Shown piece by piece: positions 16,815-24,674 of a stretch of 64,000 nt of DNA. The stretch spans positions 13,109-77,108 of the forward strand of contig CAYYBG010000005.1 in assembly GCA_964470195.1 (NCBI GenBank), written 5' to 3'. The DNA is from RFPI01 sp964470195 (GTDB lineage: Bacteria; Pseudomonadota; Gammaproteobacteria; Burkholderiales; Methylophilaceae). The position numbers and the translations under genes are program-made. The stretch's first letter is position 1, and each line of letters starts with the position of its first letter. A model generated the notes under the pieces. It was given only the letters and a program-made list of their open reading frames with translations, did no database searches and had not been told where the DNA came from.

Positions 16815-16849
16815 AAGAAAAAGGGAGCCCTGTGCTTTTGGGCTCCCTT
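16815..16849 (-). terminator. Intrinsic terminator after tkt
   Basis: On the minus strand a 10-bp stem, AAGGGAGCCC-loop-GGGCTCCCTT, is followed by TTTCTTT. It splits tkt from gap-pgk, although termination may be partial. Confidence 0.85.
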
Positions 16850-16880
16850 AAATCAACCTAGAAAAACAATATACTAGGAT

Positions 16881-18866
16881 TTAGAGCACTGATTTTACAG
16901 TGTTAACCACATTTTCTACTGTAAAACCAAAGTGCTTCATCAATGCGCCACCAGGAGCTGATTCACCGAAAGTGTCGATACCTACCACAGCACCCTCCAA
17001 TCCTACATATTTGCGCCAGAAGTCTGGGTGAGCGGCTTCAACAGCAACACGCTTCACGCCAGGAATCAAGACACTGTCGCGATATGCCTGATCTTGACGA
17101 TCAAACACATTGGTAGATGGCATAGAAACCACACGCACTTTTGTTCCTGCTGCATTTAATTCAGCAGCCGCTTTGATAGCTAAATCCAATTCTGAACCAT
17201 TGGCAATCAGAATCACATCTGGTTTACCAGCAACATCAGAGAAGATGTAACCACCCTGACGAATCAGTGGTAGTTGAGTAGCATCATGTTTGATACCAGG
17301 CACATTTTGACGACTTAAAACCAAGCTGGATGGACCATCTTTACGTTCAATCGCGCAAACCCAAGCCACTGCTGTTTCTGTAGAGTCAGCAGGACGCCAA
17401 ACATCCATACGAGGGATGTAACGTAACCCAGCTGTGTTCTCTACTGGTTGATGGGTAGGGCCATCTTCGCCTTGACCGATAGAGTCGTGGGTCAATACCG
17501 CGATAGTACGTTGCTTCATCAATGCTGCCATACGCAATGCACTCTTAGCATAGTCTGAGAACATGTGGAATGTTCCGCCGAAAGGCAACAACCCACCGTG
17601 TAATGCCATACCATTCATAATGGCAAACATACCGAATTCGCGCACACCATAGGAAATATAGTTACCAGGTTGCTTAGCATCCACATGGGTAAAACTCGAA
17701 CAGGAGGTCAGGTTAGACCCAGTCAAGTCTGCAGATCCACCCAAGAACTCAGGCAGTGTTGGTGCTAAAGCAGCAATTACGTTTTGTGATGCTTTACGAG
17801 TCGCTACCGTATCAGCTTTTTCGTTCATCGCAACAATCATCGCGTCAGTCACTTGTTTCCAGTTTGATGGCAAGTCACCGGCCATACGGCGTTTGAATTC
17901 AGCGGCTTCTGCAGGGAATGCTTTGGCATAGGCATCAAATTTTGCATTCCATTCAGCTTCAGTCTTTGCCCCTTTGGCTGTTTGATCCCATCCAGCATAG
18001 ACATCAGCTGGGATTTCAAACGGTGGGTAATTCCAACCAATATTTTTTCTGGTCGCAGCAACTTCTTCTTCACCTAATGCAGAACCGTGGCAGTCATGGC
18101 TACCAGATTTGTTTGGTGAGCCTTTACCGATAATAGTTTTACAACAAATCAAAGAAGGCTTATCTGTGACTGCCTTGGCTTTTTTGATAGCGGCATCGAT
18201 AGCATCAACATCGTGGCCATCAACTGATTGCACGTGCCAACCATAAGATTCAAAGCGCTTAGCTGTGTCGTCGGTATACCATCCCTCGATGTGACCATCG
18301 ATAGAGATACCGTTGTCATCCCAGAAGGCGACCAGCTTACCAAGACCCCATGTACCCGCCAAAGCGCAAGCCTCATGGGATACGCCTTCCATCATACAAC
18401 CATCACCTAAGAAACAGTAAGTGTAGTGATCAACAATCTCGTGACCAGGCTTATTAAATTGATGCGCTAACAGCTTTTCAGCCATAGCAAAACCAACAGC
18501 ATTAGTAATCCCTTGACCCAATGGACCGGTAGTAGTCTCAACACCAGGCGCATAACCGTACTCAGGATGACCTGCACATTTAGAATGCAACTGACGGAAG
18601 GTTTTGATTTCGTCCATAGGCAAATCGTAACCAGTCAAATGCAATAAAGAATAAATCAACATGGATCCGTGACCATTGGACAAAATAAAACGGTCGCGAT
18701 CAGCCCATTGAGGATTCTTAGGATTGTGACGTAAATGATGATTCCACAATACTTCCGAAATTTCAGCCATCCCCATAGGCGCACCTGGGTGGCCAGAATT
18801 GGCTTTCTGCACTGCATCCATGGATAACGCACGGATAGCATTTGCTAAGTCTTGACGTGTTGCCAT
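16881..18866 (-). CDS. tkt: Transketolase
   Basis: Transketolase moves two-carbon units between sugar phosphates with thiamine diphosphate; it serves the pentose phosphate, ribulose monophosphate and Calvin routes. TPP-binding GDGCMMEGVSHEA (about 154-166) and downstream Asn are visible, with GQGITNAVGFA before it and HDSIGQGEDGPTHQP (about 463-477) in the pyrimidine domain. Length is 661. It has an AGGGAGAAGG ribosome site. It sits upstream of gap-pgk with a terminator between, and has a long structured leader (18867-19091). Confidence 0.96.
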   Translation of the reverse strand: MATRQDLANAIRALSMDAVQKANSGHPGAPMGMAEISEVLWNHHLRHNPKNPQWADRDRFILSNGHGSMLIYSLLHLTGYDLPMDEIKTFRQLHSKCAGHPEYGYAPGVETTTGPLGQGITNAVGFAMAEKLLAHQFNKPGHEIVDHYTYCFLGDGCMMEGVSHEACALAGTWGLGKLVAFWDDNGISIDGHIEGWYTDDTAKRFESYGWHVQSVDGHDVDAIDAAIKKAKAVTDKPSLICCKTIIGKGSPNKSGSHDCHGSALGEEEVAATRKNIGWNYPPFEIPADVYAGWDQTAKGAKTEAEWNAKFDAYAKAFPAEAAEFKRRMAGDLPSNWKQVTDAMIVAMNEKADTVATRKASQNVIAALAPTLPEFLGGSADLTGSNLTSCSSFTHVDAKQPGNYISYGVREFGMFAIMNGMALHGGLLPFGGTFHMFSDYAKSALRMAALMKQRTIAVLTHDSIGQGEDGPTHQPVENTAGLRYIPRMDVWRPADSTETAVAWVCAIERKDGPSSLVLSRQNVPGIKHDATQLPLIRQGGYIFSDVAGKPDVILIANGSELDLAIKAAAELNAAGTKVRVVSMPSTNVFDRQDQAYRDSVLIPGVKRVAVEAAHPDFWRKYVGLEGAVVGIDTFGESAPGGALMKHFGFTVENVVNTVKSVL

Positions 18867-18897
18867 TGCCTTCTCCCTATCAAAAAACGTAATGTAT

Positions 18898-18919
18898 TTA
18901 GACGTTAATCAACGTCTAA
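18898..18919. repeat. Perfect 9-bp inverted repeat in the tkt leader
   Basis: TTAGACGTT-AATC-AACGTCTAA, arms perfect, 31 bases upstream of the tkt start codon. There is no T run on either side, so it is not a terminator. It could be a repressor operator or an mRNA hairpin near the ribosome site. Confidence 0.6.
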
Positions 18920-18962
18920 CAAAATCTGCTGCTCACCCCATCCTCGTTCATCGCACCAGCTT

Positions 18963-19011
18963 AAAAAACCAGAGTTTGCCAAGTCTCGCTATACAGGAGA
19001 CATGGGACTGG
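18963..19011 (-). promoter_or_regulatory. Terminator-like hairpin in the tkt leader
   Basis: Read on the minus strand, CCAG, CCA and GTCTC pair with GAGAC, TGG and CTGG, and the stem is followed by six T. An alternative pairing, GCCAA (19025-19021) with TTGGC (18982-18978), would compete with the outer stem. A second hairpin, CCCTA-loop-TAGGG, lies upstream at about 19032-19048. This could be a cis-regulatory leader. I recognise no known riboswitch family. The stretch 18867-19162 contains no gene. Confidence 0.4.
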
Positions 19012-19062
19012 ACAATGCGATTGGCTTTATCGCCCTATGAACGGTAGGGACATGAAGGCGAA

Positions 19063-19091
19063 ATTATTGCCCAGTTAGCGTTTTTGAGCAA
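19063..19091 (-). promoter_or_regulatory. Predicted sigma70 promoter for tkt
   Basis: On the minus strand TTGCTC (19091-19086), 17 bases, then AATAAT (19068-19063). A start near 19056 would give a leader of about 190 nt before tkt. Confidence 0.45.
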
Positions 19092-19162
19092 GTAAAACTC
19101 AGTGCTTCAAGCGTAGTAAGAATGTTGAAAAGGTGCTGAATTAGCAGTCAAAAATAATTGAT

Positions 19163-19720
19163 TTAAGCTTTCCACTTAATGGAACAGCCGATGCTCGCTA
19201 TTTGTTGCTTGGGACCTTGACCAGTTTGTGCAACTTCAAGCATTGCTTCTAATAATTCTCGACGCAAATTTGGTTTTGGAGTGGGGTCACGCCCTTGTTC
19301 ATCTAGTCGTCCACGATATTGCAACTCCAGTTGCTCATTAAAACCAAAAAAGTCTGGCGTACAGACAGCTCCGTAGGCTTTGGCAACCTGCTGTGTCTCA
19401 TCATACAAATAAGGAAAGTCAAACTGCCATTGCTGTGCTATGCGCTGCATATTTTCATAGGAATCTTCAGGATAATTCACCACATCGTTACTGGATATAG
19501 CTACCGCATGAATGCCAACCTTCCTGAGTGCTTGCACATCCTCAAGCAGGCGTTGATGAATCGCTTTGACATAGGGACAATGATTGCAGATAAACATTAC
19601 CAGTAAACCTTTAGGACCACGCACCTGCTGCAAAGAATAGTGCTGACCATCTACCCCTAGCAAATTAAACTGCGGTGCTGGCATTCCAAAATCACAAACT
19701 GGCGGATTTAAACTGACCAT
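19163..19720 (-). CDS. Thioredoxin-like (AhpC/TSA-type redoxin) protein, NHCPYV family
   Basis: A cytosolic 185-residue thioredoxin-fold protein. The redox centre is CNHCPYVK (about residues 45-52), the hallmark of a widespread redoxin family of unknown substrate. The N-terminal APQFNLLGVDGQHYSL segment and the C-terminal IASIGCSIKWK, with a third Cys, are also characteristic. No signal peptide. It is upstream of tkt on the same strand and divergent from rsmE, with about 80 bases between starts. Confidence 0.85.
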   Translation of the reverse strand: MVSLNPPVCDFGMPAPQFNLLGVDGQHYSLQQVRGPKGLLVMFICNHCPYVKAIHQRLLEDVQALRKVGIHAVAISSNDVVNYPEDSYENMQRIAQQWQFDFPYLYDETQQVAKAYGAVCTPDFFGFNEQLELQYRGRLDEQGRDPTPKPNLRRELLEAMLEVAQTGQGPKQQIASIGCSIKWKA

Positions 19721-19799
19721 GACTTCATTCCTTAATCTAAAATATGCAAGCTCATATTAAAATGATTTTTTGAATATTTTATCATTGCCCACACCAACC

Positions 19800-20549
19800 A
19801 TGCGAAACCCAAGATTTTATTGCGATCCAGCCCTATGTGACCGTCTCAGCTTAGGTGCAATTGTGCAATTACCCGACAATGCAGCTTTGCATGCCATTAA
19901 AGTGTTACGCATGAATCTTGCAGATTGTCTGACTTTATTTAACGGGGACGGGCAAGACTATCGCGCCGAAATCGTACAAATAAACAAACATCAAGCGCGT
20001 TGCAAAATTGTTTCCGTCAACACCAACCATAGCGAAGCACCTCTACAAATTACCTTGGCACAAGCTATCTCTGCAGGAGACCGTATGGATTTCACCATCC
20101 AAAAAGCGGTTGAACTTGGGGTATCGGCAATCCAACCAATTGCTAGTCAGCGTAGCGTAGTCAAATTATCTCAAGAACGACTTGAGAAACGCTTAGCGCA
20201 TTGGCAGAACGTTGCCAATGCCGCTTGCGAACAATCGGGACGTGCTGTAGTACCTCAAGTATTTGCTCCAATGAGCTTGGCAGATTGGTTGGCAAAAGCA
20301 CCGTTAGCGCCCACTCGCATCATGCTCTCCCCCGATGCTGAGATGGCAATTACTGAGGTAACGTTACAAGGCACAGAGGTTTGTTTACTGATTGGCGCTG
20401 AGGGTGGATTAAGTCCCGAAGAAAAACAGCTTGCACAGCTCAGTGGTTTTGTATCAGTTCGTATGGGCGCTCGTATATTACGCACCGAGACCGCACCCCT
20501 CGCAGCACTATCCGTCATACAAACGCTATGGGGTGATTTTAAGCTATAA
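19800..20549 (+). CDS. rsmE: 16S rRNA m3U1498 methyltransferase RsmE
   Basis: RsmE is a SPOUT methyltransferase that methylates U1498 of 16S rRNA with S-adenosylmethionine. The N-terminal PUA-like domain covers about residues 1-75. The SAM knot segments LLIGAEGGLSPEE (about 199-211) and MGARILRTETAPLAAL (about 222-237) are intact. A TTG at 19770 would add ten residues without similarity; the ATG at 19800 starts with the family MRNPRFY motif. Product is 249 residues. It lies directly upstream of the HTH-argA gene, whose operator region begins two bases after the rsmE stop. Confidence 0.94.
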   Translation: MRNPRFYCDPALCDRLSLGAIVQLPDNAALHAIKVLRMNLADCLTLFNGDGQDYRAEIVQINKHQARCKIVSVNTNHSEAPLQITLAQAISAGDRMDFTIQKAVELGVSAIQPIASQRSVVKLSQERLEKRLAHWQNVANAACEQSGRAVVPQVFAPMSLADWLAKAPLAPTRIMLSPDAEMAITEVTLQGTEVCLLIGAEGGLSPEEKQLAQLSGFVSVRMGARILRTETAPLAALSVIQTLWGDFKL

Positions 20550-20550
20550 A

Positions 20551-20599
20551 ATTTGCACTTAATGCAAATACATTATAAAATTTGCTATATAAGCAAATT
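20551..20599 (+). promoter_or_regulatory. argA promoter with two ATTTGC-N7-GCAAAT operators
   Basis: Two inverted repeats with the same 7-base spacer: ATTTGC/GCAAAT at 20551-20569 and AATTTGC/GCAAATT at 20579-20599, centres 29 bases apart. A sigma70-like promoter, TTGCAC (20553-20558), 17 bases, TAAAAT (20576-20581), is embedded in them: the first repeat covers the -35 and the second overlaps the end of the -10. The likely binder is the HTH domain encoded by the next gene. Confidence 0.6.
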
Positions 20600-20610
20600 A
20601 AAAGCCAATT

Positions 20611-22281
20611 ATGCCTAAAACACCATCCAAACTATCTCATATCAGCCCATTCAATGCGGAGCAAACTCCATCTGTCAAGCTTGGTCTGACAATAAGACTT
20701 GTGCGCCAACAACAAAACAAAACACTGATTGAGTTAGCTCAACAAATTGGTACTGATGCTGGCAATCTCTCTAGAGTGGAGAGAGGGATGCAAAGTGTTT
20801 CTCCCAGCATGCTGAACAAAATATGCTTAGCTTTAGGGTGTAGTCCTGCGCAGCTTTATGCAAATCAAGACAAGACTAATTTTGCGCAAAACGCAAATTT
20901 TGTCTCGAATAACAATTCGGCTAGTCACTCTGCGCCTCAATTTGTCAGTTGGTTTCGTTCAGCCGCTCCTTATATCCATGCTTTTGGTGGAAAAACCTTT
21001 GTGATTGCCTTTGGTGGTGAAGTGGTTGCAGATGGCCAATTTACTGCTTTATCACATGATCTCAATCTTCTTGCCAGCTTAGAAGTGAGACTTATTTTGG
21101 TGCACGGCGCTAGACCGCAAATTGAACACAAACTAAAACAAGCCAAGTTGCAAACAAACCTAGTAGATGGTCTGCGCGTTACTGATGATGATGCAATGGA
21201 GATTGTTAAACAAGCTAATGGTGCTATCAGAGTAGATATTGAGTCTCAACTTTCTATGGGATTGGTAGATTCTCCGATGGCAGGTTCAGACATTCGGGTG
21301 GCCAGTGGCAATTTTGTCACCGCCAAGCCTCTAGGCGTTCATCAAGGTGTGGATTTACAACACACTGGAGAAGTCAGAAAAATTGATAATGTTGGCATAC
21401 AGAAACGTTTAGACGACGGGGAAGTAGTATTGTTGTCGCCGCTGGGATACTCCCCTACTGGTGAAATTTTTAATCTAACTGTCGAAGATGTAGCGGTCAG
21501 TACCGCTATCGCTTTGGATGCAGATAAATTGATTTTCCTGATGGACAAAGAAGGCGTTCACAATGCAAGGGGGGAGTTGTTGCGTGAGATGACTACCCAA
21601 AAAGCCAAAAATTTATTGCAACATGTTCATCACTATCAACATAACGAGCAGTTGGCAGCCCAAGATGCAGCTCCTTTCATTAGTGAGGACGAATTATATT
21701 ATTTACCTGCCGCCATTAAAGCTTGTGAAAATGGGGTGGCTAGAACACATTTAATTTGTCGCCATACCGACGGGGCTATTTTGCAAGAACTCTTCACCCT
21801 ACAAGGGATAGGCACCATGGTGACCGAAACTCCGCTCGAGTTAATGCGGCAAGCTAACATTGAAGATGTTGGCAGCTTGCTTAAGCTGATAGAGCCCTTA
21901 GAAACGGAAGGTGTCTTGGTTAGACGCGGACGTGAGCGTCTAGAAATGGAAATCAATCAATTCTATGTAATGGAGCATGACGGCCGTGTCATTGGTTGCG
22001 CAGCGCTTTATCCTTTTGCTGCCGAGAAAATGGTTGAGTTTGCTTGTCTTGCAATCCATCCTGCTTATCGAGGAGGAGGTCGAGGTGACAGGCTATTTCA
22101 TTTTTGCGAAGAGCAAGCCAAAGAAATGGGATTTAACACCATTTTTTGCCTGACCACTCGCACTGAGCATTGGTTCCTAGAGCGGGGATTTAAGCAAAGC
22201 ATGGTTGAAGCACTTCCTGTAGAAAAACAAAAACTATACAACCTGCAGCGGCGCTCAAAAGTATTTGTCAAAAGGCTTTAG
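20611..22281 (+). CDS. argA: N-acetylglutamate synthase with N-terminal Cro/CI helix-turn-helix domain
   Basis: ArgA acetylates glutamate with acetyl-CoA, the first step of arginine synthesis. Usual domains are present: an amino-acid kinase-like domain (about 115-400, with FVIAFGGEVV and LVHGARPQIE) and a C-terminal GNAT domain (about 410-556, with the acetyl-CoA loop IHPAYRGGGRGDRL). Unusually, residues about 22-82 form a classical XRE helix-turn-helix (LRxxR..., LAQQIGTDAGNLSRVERG, ALGCSPAQLY). It is one uninterrupted frame of 556 codons, about 110 longer than standard ArgA, and no alternative start lies at the usual ArgA N-terminus. Matching inverted repeats lie in its promoter and at codon 90. 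argB follows 57 bases later. Confidence 0.93.
   Translation: MPKTPSKLSHISPFNAEQTPSVKLGLTIRLVRQQQNKTLIELAQQIGTDAGNLSRVERGMQSVSPSMLNKICLALGCSPAQLYANQDKTNFAQNANFVSNNNSASHSAPQFVSWFRSAAPYIHAFGGKTFVIAFGGEVVADGQFTALSHDLNLLASLEVRLILVHGARPQIEHKLKQAKLQTNLVDGLRVTDDDAMEIVKQANGAIRVDIESQLSMGLVDSPMAGSDIRVASGNFVTAKPLGVHQGVDLQHTGEVRKIDNVGIQKRLDDGEVVLLSPLGYSPTGEIFNLTVEDVAVSTAIALDADKLIFLMDKEGVHNARGELLREMTTQKAKNLLQHVHHYQHNEQLAAQDAAPFISEDELYYLPAAIKACENGVARTHLICRHTDGAILQELFTLQGIGTMVTETPLELMRQANIEDVGSLLKLIEPLETEGVLVRRGRERLEMEINQFYVMEHDGRVIGCAALYPFAAEKMVEFACLAIHPAYRGGGRGDRLFHFCEEQAKEMGFNTIFCLTTRTEHWFLERGFKQSMVEALPVEKQKLYNLQRRSKVFVKRL
20879..20899. promoter_or_regulatory. Third TTTGC-N7-GCAAA site inside argA
   Basis: TTTGC-GCAAAAC-GCAAATT within the linker between the HTH and kinase domains, about codons 90-97. 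It has the same arms and the same 7-base spacer as the two promoter sites, and its centre is 300 bases from the nearer one. It could be an auxiliary operator for repression by looping. Confidence 0.45.
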
Positions 22282-22338
22282 TTTTTCATTTAGAATATGG
22301 CGAAATTTGAACCCGCATACTGAAATTTAGGAAACCGC

Positions 22339-23223
22339 ATGCTGAATCAAACAACTGCAAGTCAAAAAGCGCAAACACTAGCCGAAGCATTGCCTTATAT
22401 CAAACGCTTTTTTGATAAAACCATCGTCATCAAATATGGTGGCAACGCGATGACTGAACCTCATTTAAAAGAGTCTTTCGCCAGCGATGTGGTATTGCTA
22501 AAACTAGTAGGGATGAACCCCGTTGTAGTGCATGGTGGTGGCCCGCAAATCAATGAAATGTTGGATAAGCTAGGTAAAAAAGGCGAATTTATTCAAGGCA
22601 TGCGAGTCACCGATGAAGAAACCATGGATATCGTAGAAATGGTGCTGGGGGGGCAAGTCAATAAAGAGATTGTTAATTTGATTAATCGCAAAGGTGGAAA
22701 AGCTGTCGGCCTGACTGGTCAAGATGGTAACTTTATTCATGCCATTAAATTGATGATGCAAGATAAGGATAAACCTGAGCAAATGATCGATATAGGCCAA
22801 GTCGGTGAAATCAGTCGCATAGACCCCAGTATCATCACCTTCTTGGATAGCGGCGATTTTATCCCTGTCATTGCCCCTATTGGTGTCGGCGCTGACGGTA
22901 AAACCTACAACATCAACGCCGATGTCGTTGCTGGAAAATTGGCGGAAATTCTTGGCGCAGAAAAACTGATTTTGCTGACCAATACCCCTGGCGTATTAGA
23001 CAAAAATGGTAAATTACTTACCGGCCTTACCCCCAAACAAATTGATGATTTGGTCGAGGACGGCACTTTATCAGGCGGCATGCTGCCCAAGATTGGTTCT
23101 GCACTCGATGCCGCGAGGGGTGGTGTGAAATCTGTACATATTATTGATGGGCGCGTTGAGCATGCTTTGCTGTTAGAGGTATTGACTGATGAAGGTGTTG
23201 GTACCCTAATCAAAGCCAAATAA
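22339..23223 (+). CDS. argB: N-acetylglutamate kinase
   Basis: ArgB phosphorylates N-acetylglutamate, the second arginine step. The amino-acid kinase fold is seen with VIKYGGNAM (about 30-38), VVHGGGPQIN (about 62-71) and the C-terminal GGMLPKIGSALDA (about 251-263). The extra N-terminal helix before the fold (residues about 1-28) is the feature of hexameric, arginine-inhibited enzymes (family knowledge). Length is 294. An AGGAAAC site precedes the ATG. It is adjacent to argA, so two consecutive steps are encoded together. Confidence 0.96.
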   Translation: MLNQTTASQKAQTLAEALPYIKRFFDKTIVIKYGGNAMTEPHLKESFASDVVLLKLVGMNPVVVHGGGPQINEMLDKLGKKGEFIQGMRVTDEETMDIVEMVLGGQVNKEIVNLINRKGGKAVGLTGQDGNFIHAIKLMMQDKDKPEQMIDIGQVGEISRIDPSIITFLDSGDFIPVIAPIGVGADGKTYNINADVVAGKLAEILGAEKLILLTNTPGVLDKNGKLLTGLTPKQIDDLVEDGTLSGGMLPKIGSALDAARGGVKSVHIIDGRVEHALLLEVLTDEGVGTLIKAK

Positions 23224-23248
23224 ATCTCTCAATAACCTTATCATCTCT

Positions 23249-23890
23249 ATGAACCATCAACAGCGAAGGGTGTGGATTTTTGATTTGGATGACACCCTAC
23301 ACGACGCCTCAGCACATATCTTTCCTGTCATGAATCAAGCCATGACCCAATTCATTATTGACCAACTGCAATACAGCGAAGAACAAGCACAACAACTTCG
23401 CAAGCACTATTGGCGTCTATATGGTGCAACTTTAAAAGGTTTAGTACGCCATCATGGTATCAATCCTCACCATTTCCTCAGTGCTACCCACGATCATCTC
23501 GACCTCAATAATATGGTGCTGCAACGACAACGTTTACGTCACTTCATCCGCTCGCTACGAGGTCGTAAAGTGATATTCACCAATGCCCCTCAACGATACG
23601 CTGTGCGAGTGTTAGAAATCCTCGGCATAGCAGATTTATTCGAAGTGGTATTCAGCGTAGAGTCCACCCAGTTTCACCCCAAACCAGCATTGCGCGGTTT
23701 TCGTCAATTGTTGCGACTATTGAAAGTGTGCGCCAAAGATTGTGTGATGTTAGAAGATAATCCCCACGCACTCAAAACAGCCAAGCGCTTAGGCATGCGA
23801 ACAGTGTGGGTTTCACGACAATTAAAAAAACCTAACTATATCGACTTACGTATCCATGATGTGTTAGCACTTACTCGTTATCATTTATAA
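23249..23890 (+). CDS. HAD-type pyrimidine 5'-nucleotidase
   Basis: A haloacid dehalogenase-like phosphatase of the yeast SDT1-like pyrimidine 5'-nucleotidase type. The nucleophile motif is WIFDLDDTLHDAS (residues 9-21), motif II is VIFTNAP (about 109-115), and motifs III/IV are KPAL and MLEDNPHAL (about 169-177). Length is 213. Its place between argB and slmA is usual in betaproteobacteria. It starts 25 bases after argB, so it is likely in the same transcript. Confidence 0.88.
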   Translation: MNHQQRRVWIFDLDDTLHDASAHIFPVMNQAMTQFIIDQLQYSEEQAQQLRKHYWRLYGATLKGLVRHHGINPHHFLSATHDHLDLNNMVLQRQRLRHFIRSLRGRKVIFTNAPQRYAVRVLEILGIADLFEVVFSVESTQFHPKPALRGFRQLLRLLKVCAKDCVMLEDNPHALKTAKRLGMRTVWVSRQLKKPNYIDLRIHDVLALTRYHL

Positions 23891-23929
23891 TGTAGGCTTG
23901 CTTGAAATAATAAACGGAGAAAATTAAAG

Positions 23930-24508
23930 ATGGCGATAGAGAAGGGTCAACGCAAACAACAAATACTAGAAACATTAGCAAAAATGTTGGAAAAACCACA
24001 ACATGAAAAAATCACCACCGCCATTTTAGCCGCCAAATTAGAGGTGAGCGAAGCTGCTTTATATCGTCACTTTGCCAGTAAAGCACAAATGTTTGAGGGT
24101 TTGATAGATTTTATCGAGCAAAGCCTATTTGGCTTGATCAATAAAATTTCCACAGAAGAAGAAAATGGTATCAGCCAAGTGCGACGTATGATTACTATCC
24201 TGTTGCTATTTGCAGAAAAAAACCCTGGCATGTCACGGGTATTAATCGGAGATGCTTTGGTTCATGAAGATCATGCGCTGCAATTACGTATCAATCAGAT
24301 TTTTGATCGTATAGAAGCAACCATCAAACAGTCTTTAAGAATCGCCGAAGCACAAGGCAAGAAAAATTTAGACCCCGAAGCGCAAGCCAATTTACTGCTT
24401 TGTTATGTGATTGGTTGTTGGCATCAATTTGCCAAAAGTGGGTTCAAGCGCAAGCCAATGGAGCTAGCCCAACGCCAGTTGATCAGTTTGCTGAATAGCG
24501 AAGAATAA
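23930..24508 (+). CDS. slmA: Nucleoid occlusion factor SlmA (TetR family)
   Basis: SlmA binds DNA as a TetR-like dimer and blocks FtsZ polymerisation over the nucleoid. The N-terminal HTH is seen in KITTAILAAKLEVSEAALYRHFASKAQMFEGLIDFIE (about 24-60), the recognisable SlmA version. Length is 192. A GGAGAAA site precedes the ATG. It follows the HAD gene by about 40 bases. The division genes it regulates at protein level lie in the dcw cluster of this window. Confidence 0.9.
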   Translation: MAIEKGQRKQQILETLAKMLEKPQHEKITTAILAAKLEVSEAALYRHFASKAQMFEGLIDFIEQSLFGLINKISTEEENGISQVRRMITILLLFAEKNPGMSRVLIGDALVHEDHALQLRINQIFDRIEATIKQSLRIAEAQGKKNLDPEAQANLLLCYVIGCWHQFAKSGFKRKPMELAQRQLISLLNSEE

Positions 24509-24674
24509 AACGATATATCGACAAAAAATAAAAACTGTCTTTGTCATCACCAAGAAAAAAATATTGGTGACGCTAAGTTAAGCTAAGCGTAGTATAAGTG
24601 ATTCATGAGTTGTGTTATCCATCTGGTCAAACAATCACTACAAATATGACCAAAAAACCTATAAGGAGCTCGTC

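Noticed and set aside
18920..19062. tkt leader as a TPP riboswitch or 6S RNA
   Set aside because: The conserved CTGAGA and ACCTGATCTGG elements of TPP riboswitches are absent, and the 6S central bubble pattern is not recognisable. It is kept only as an unassigned leader.
24547..24570. TCACCAA/TTGGTGA hairpin with an A-rich loop after slmA
   Set aside because: Short stem, 10-base loop and no U tract; not convincing as a terminator or operator.
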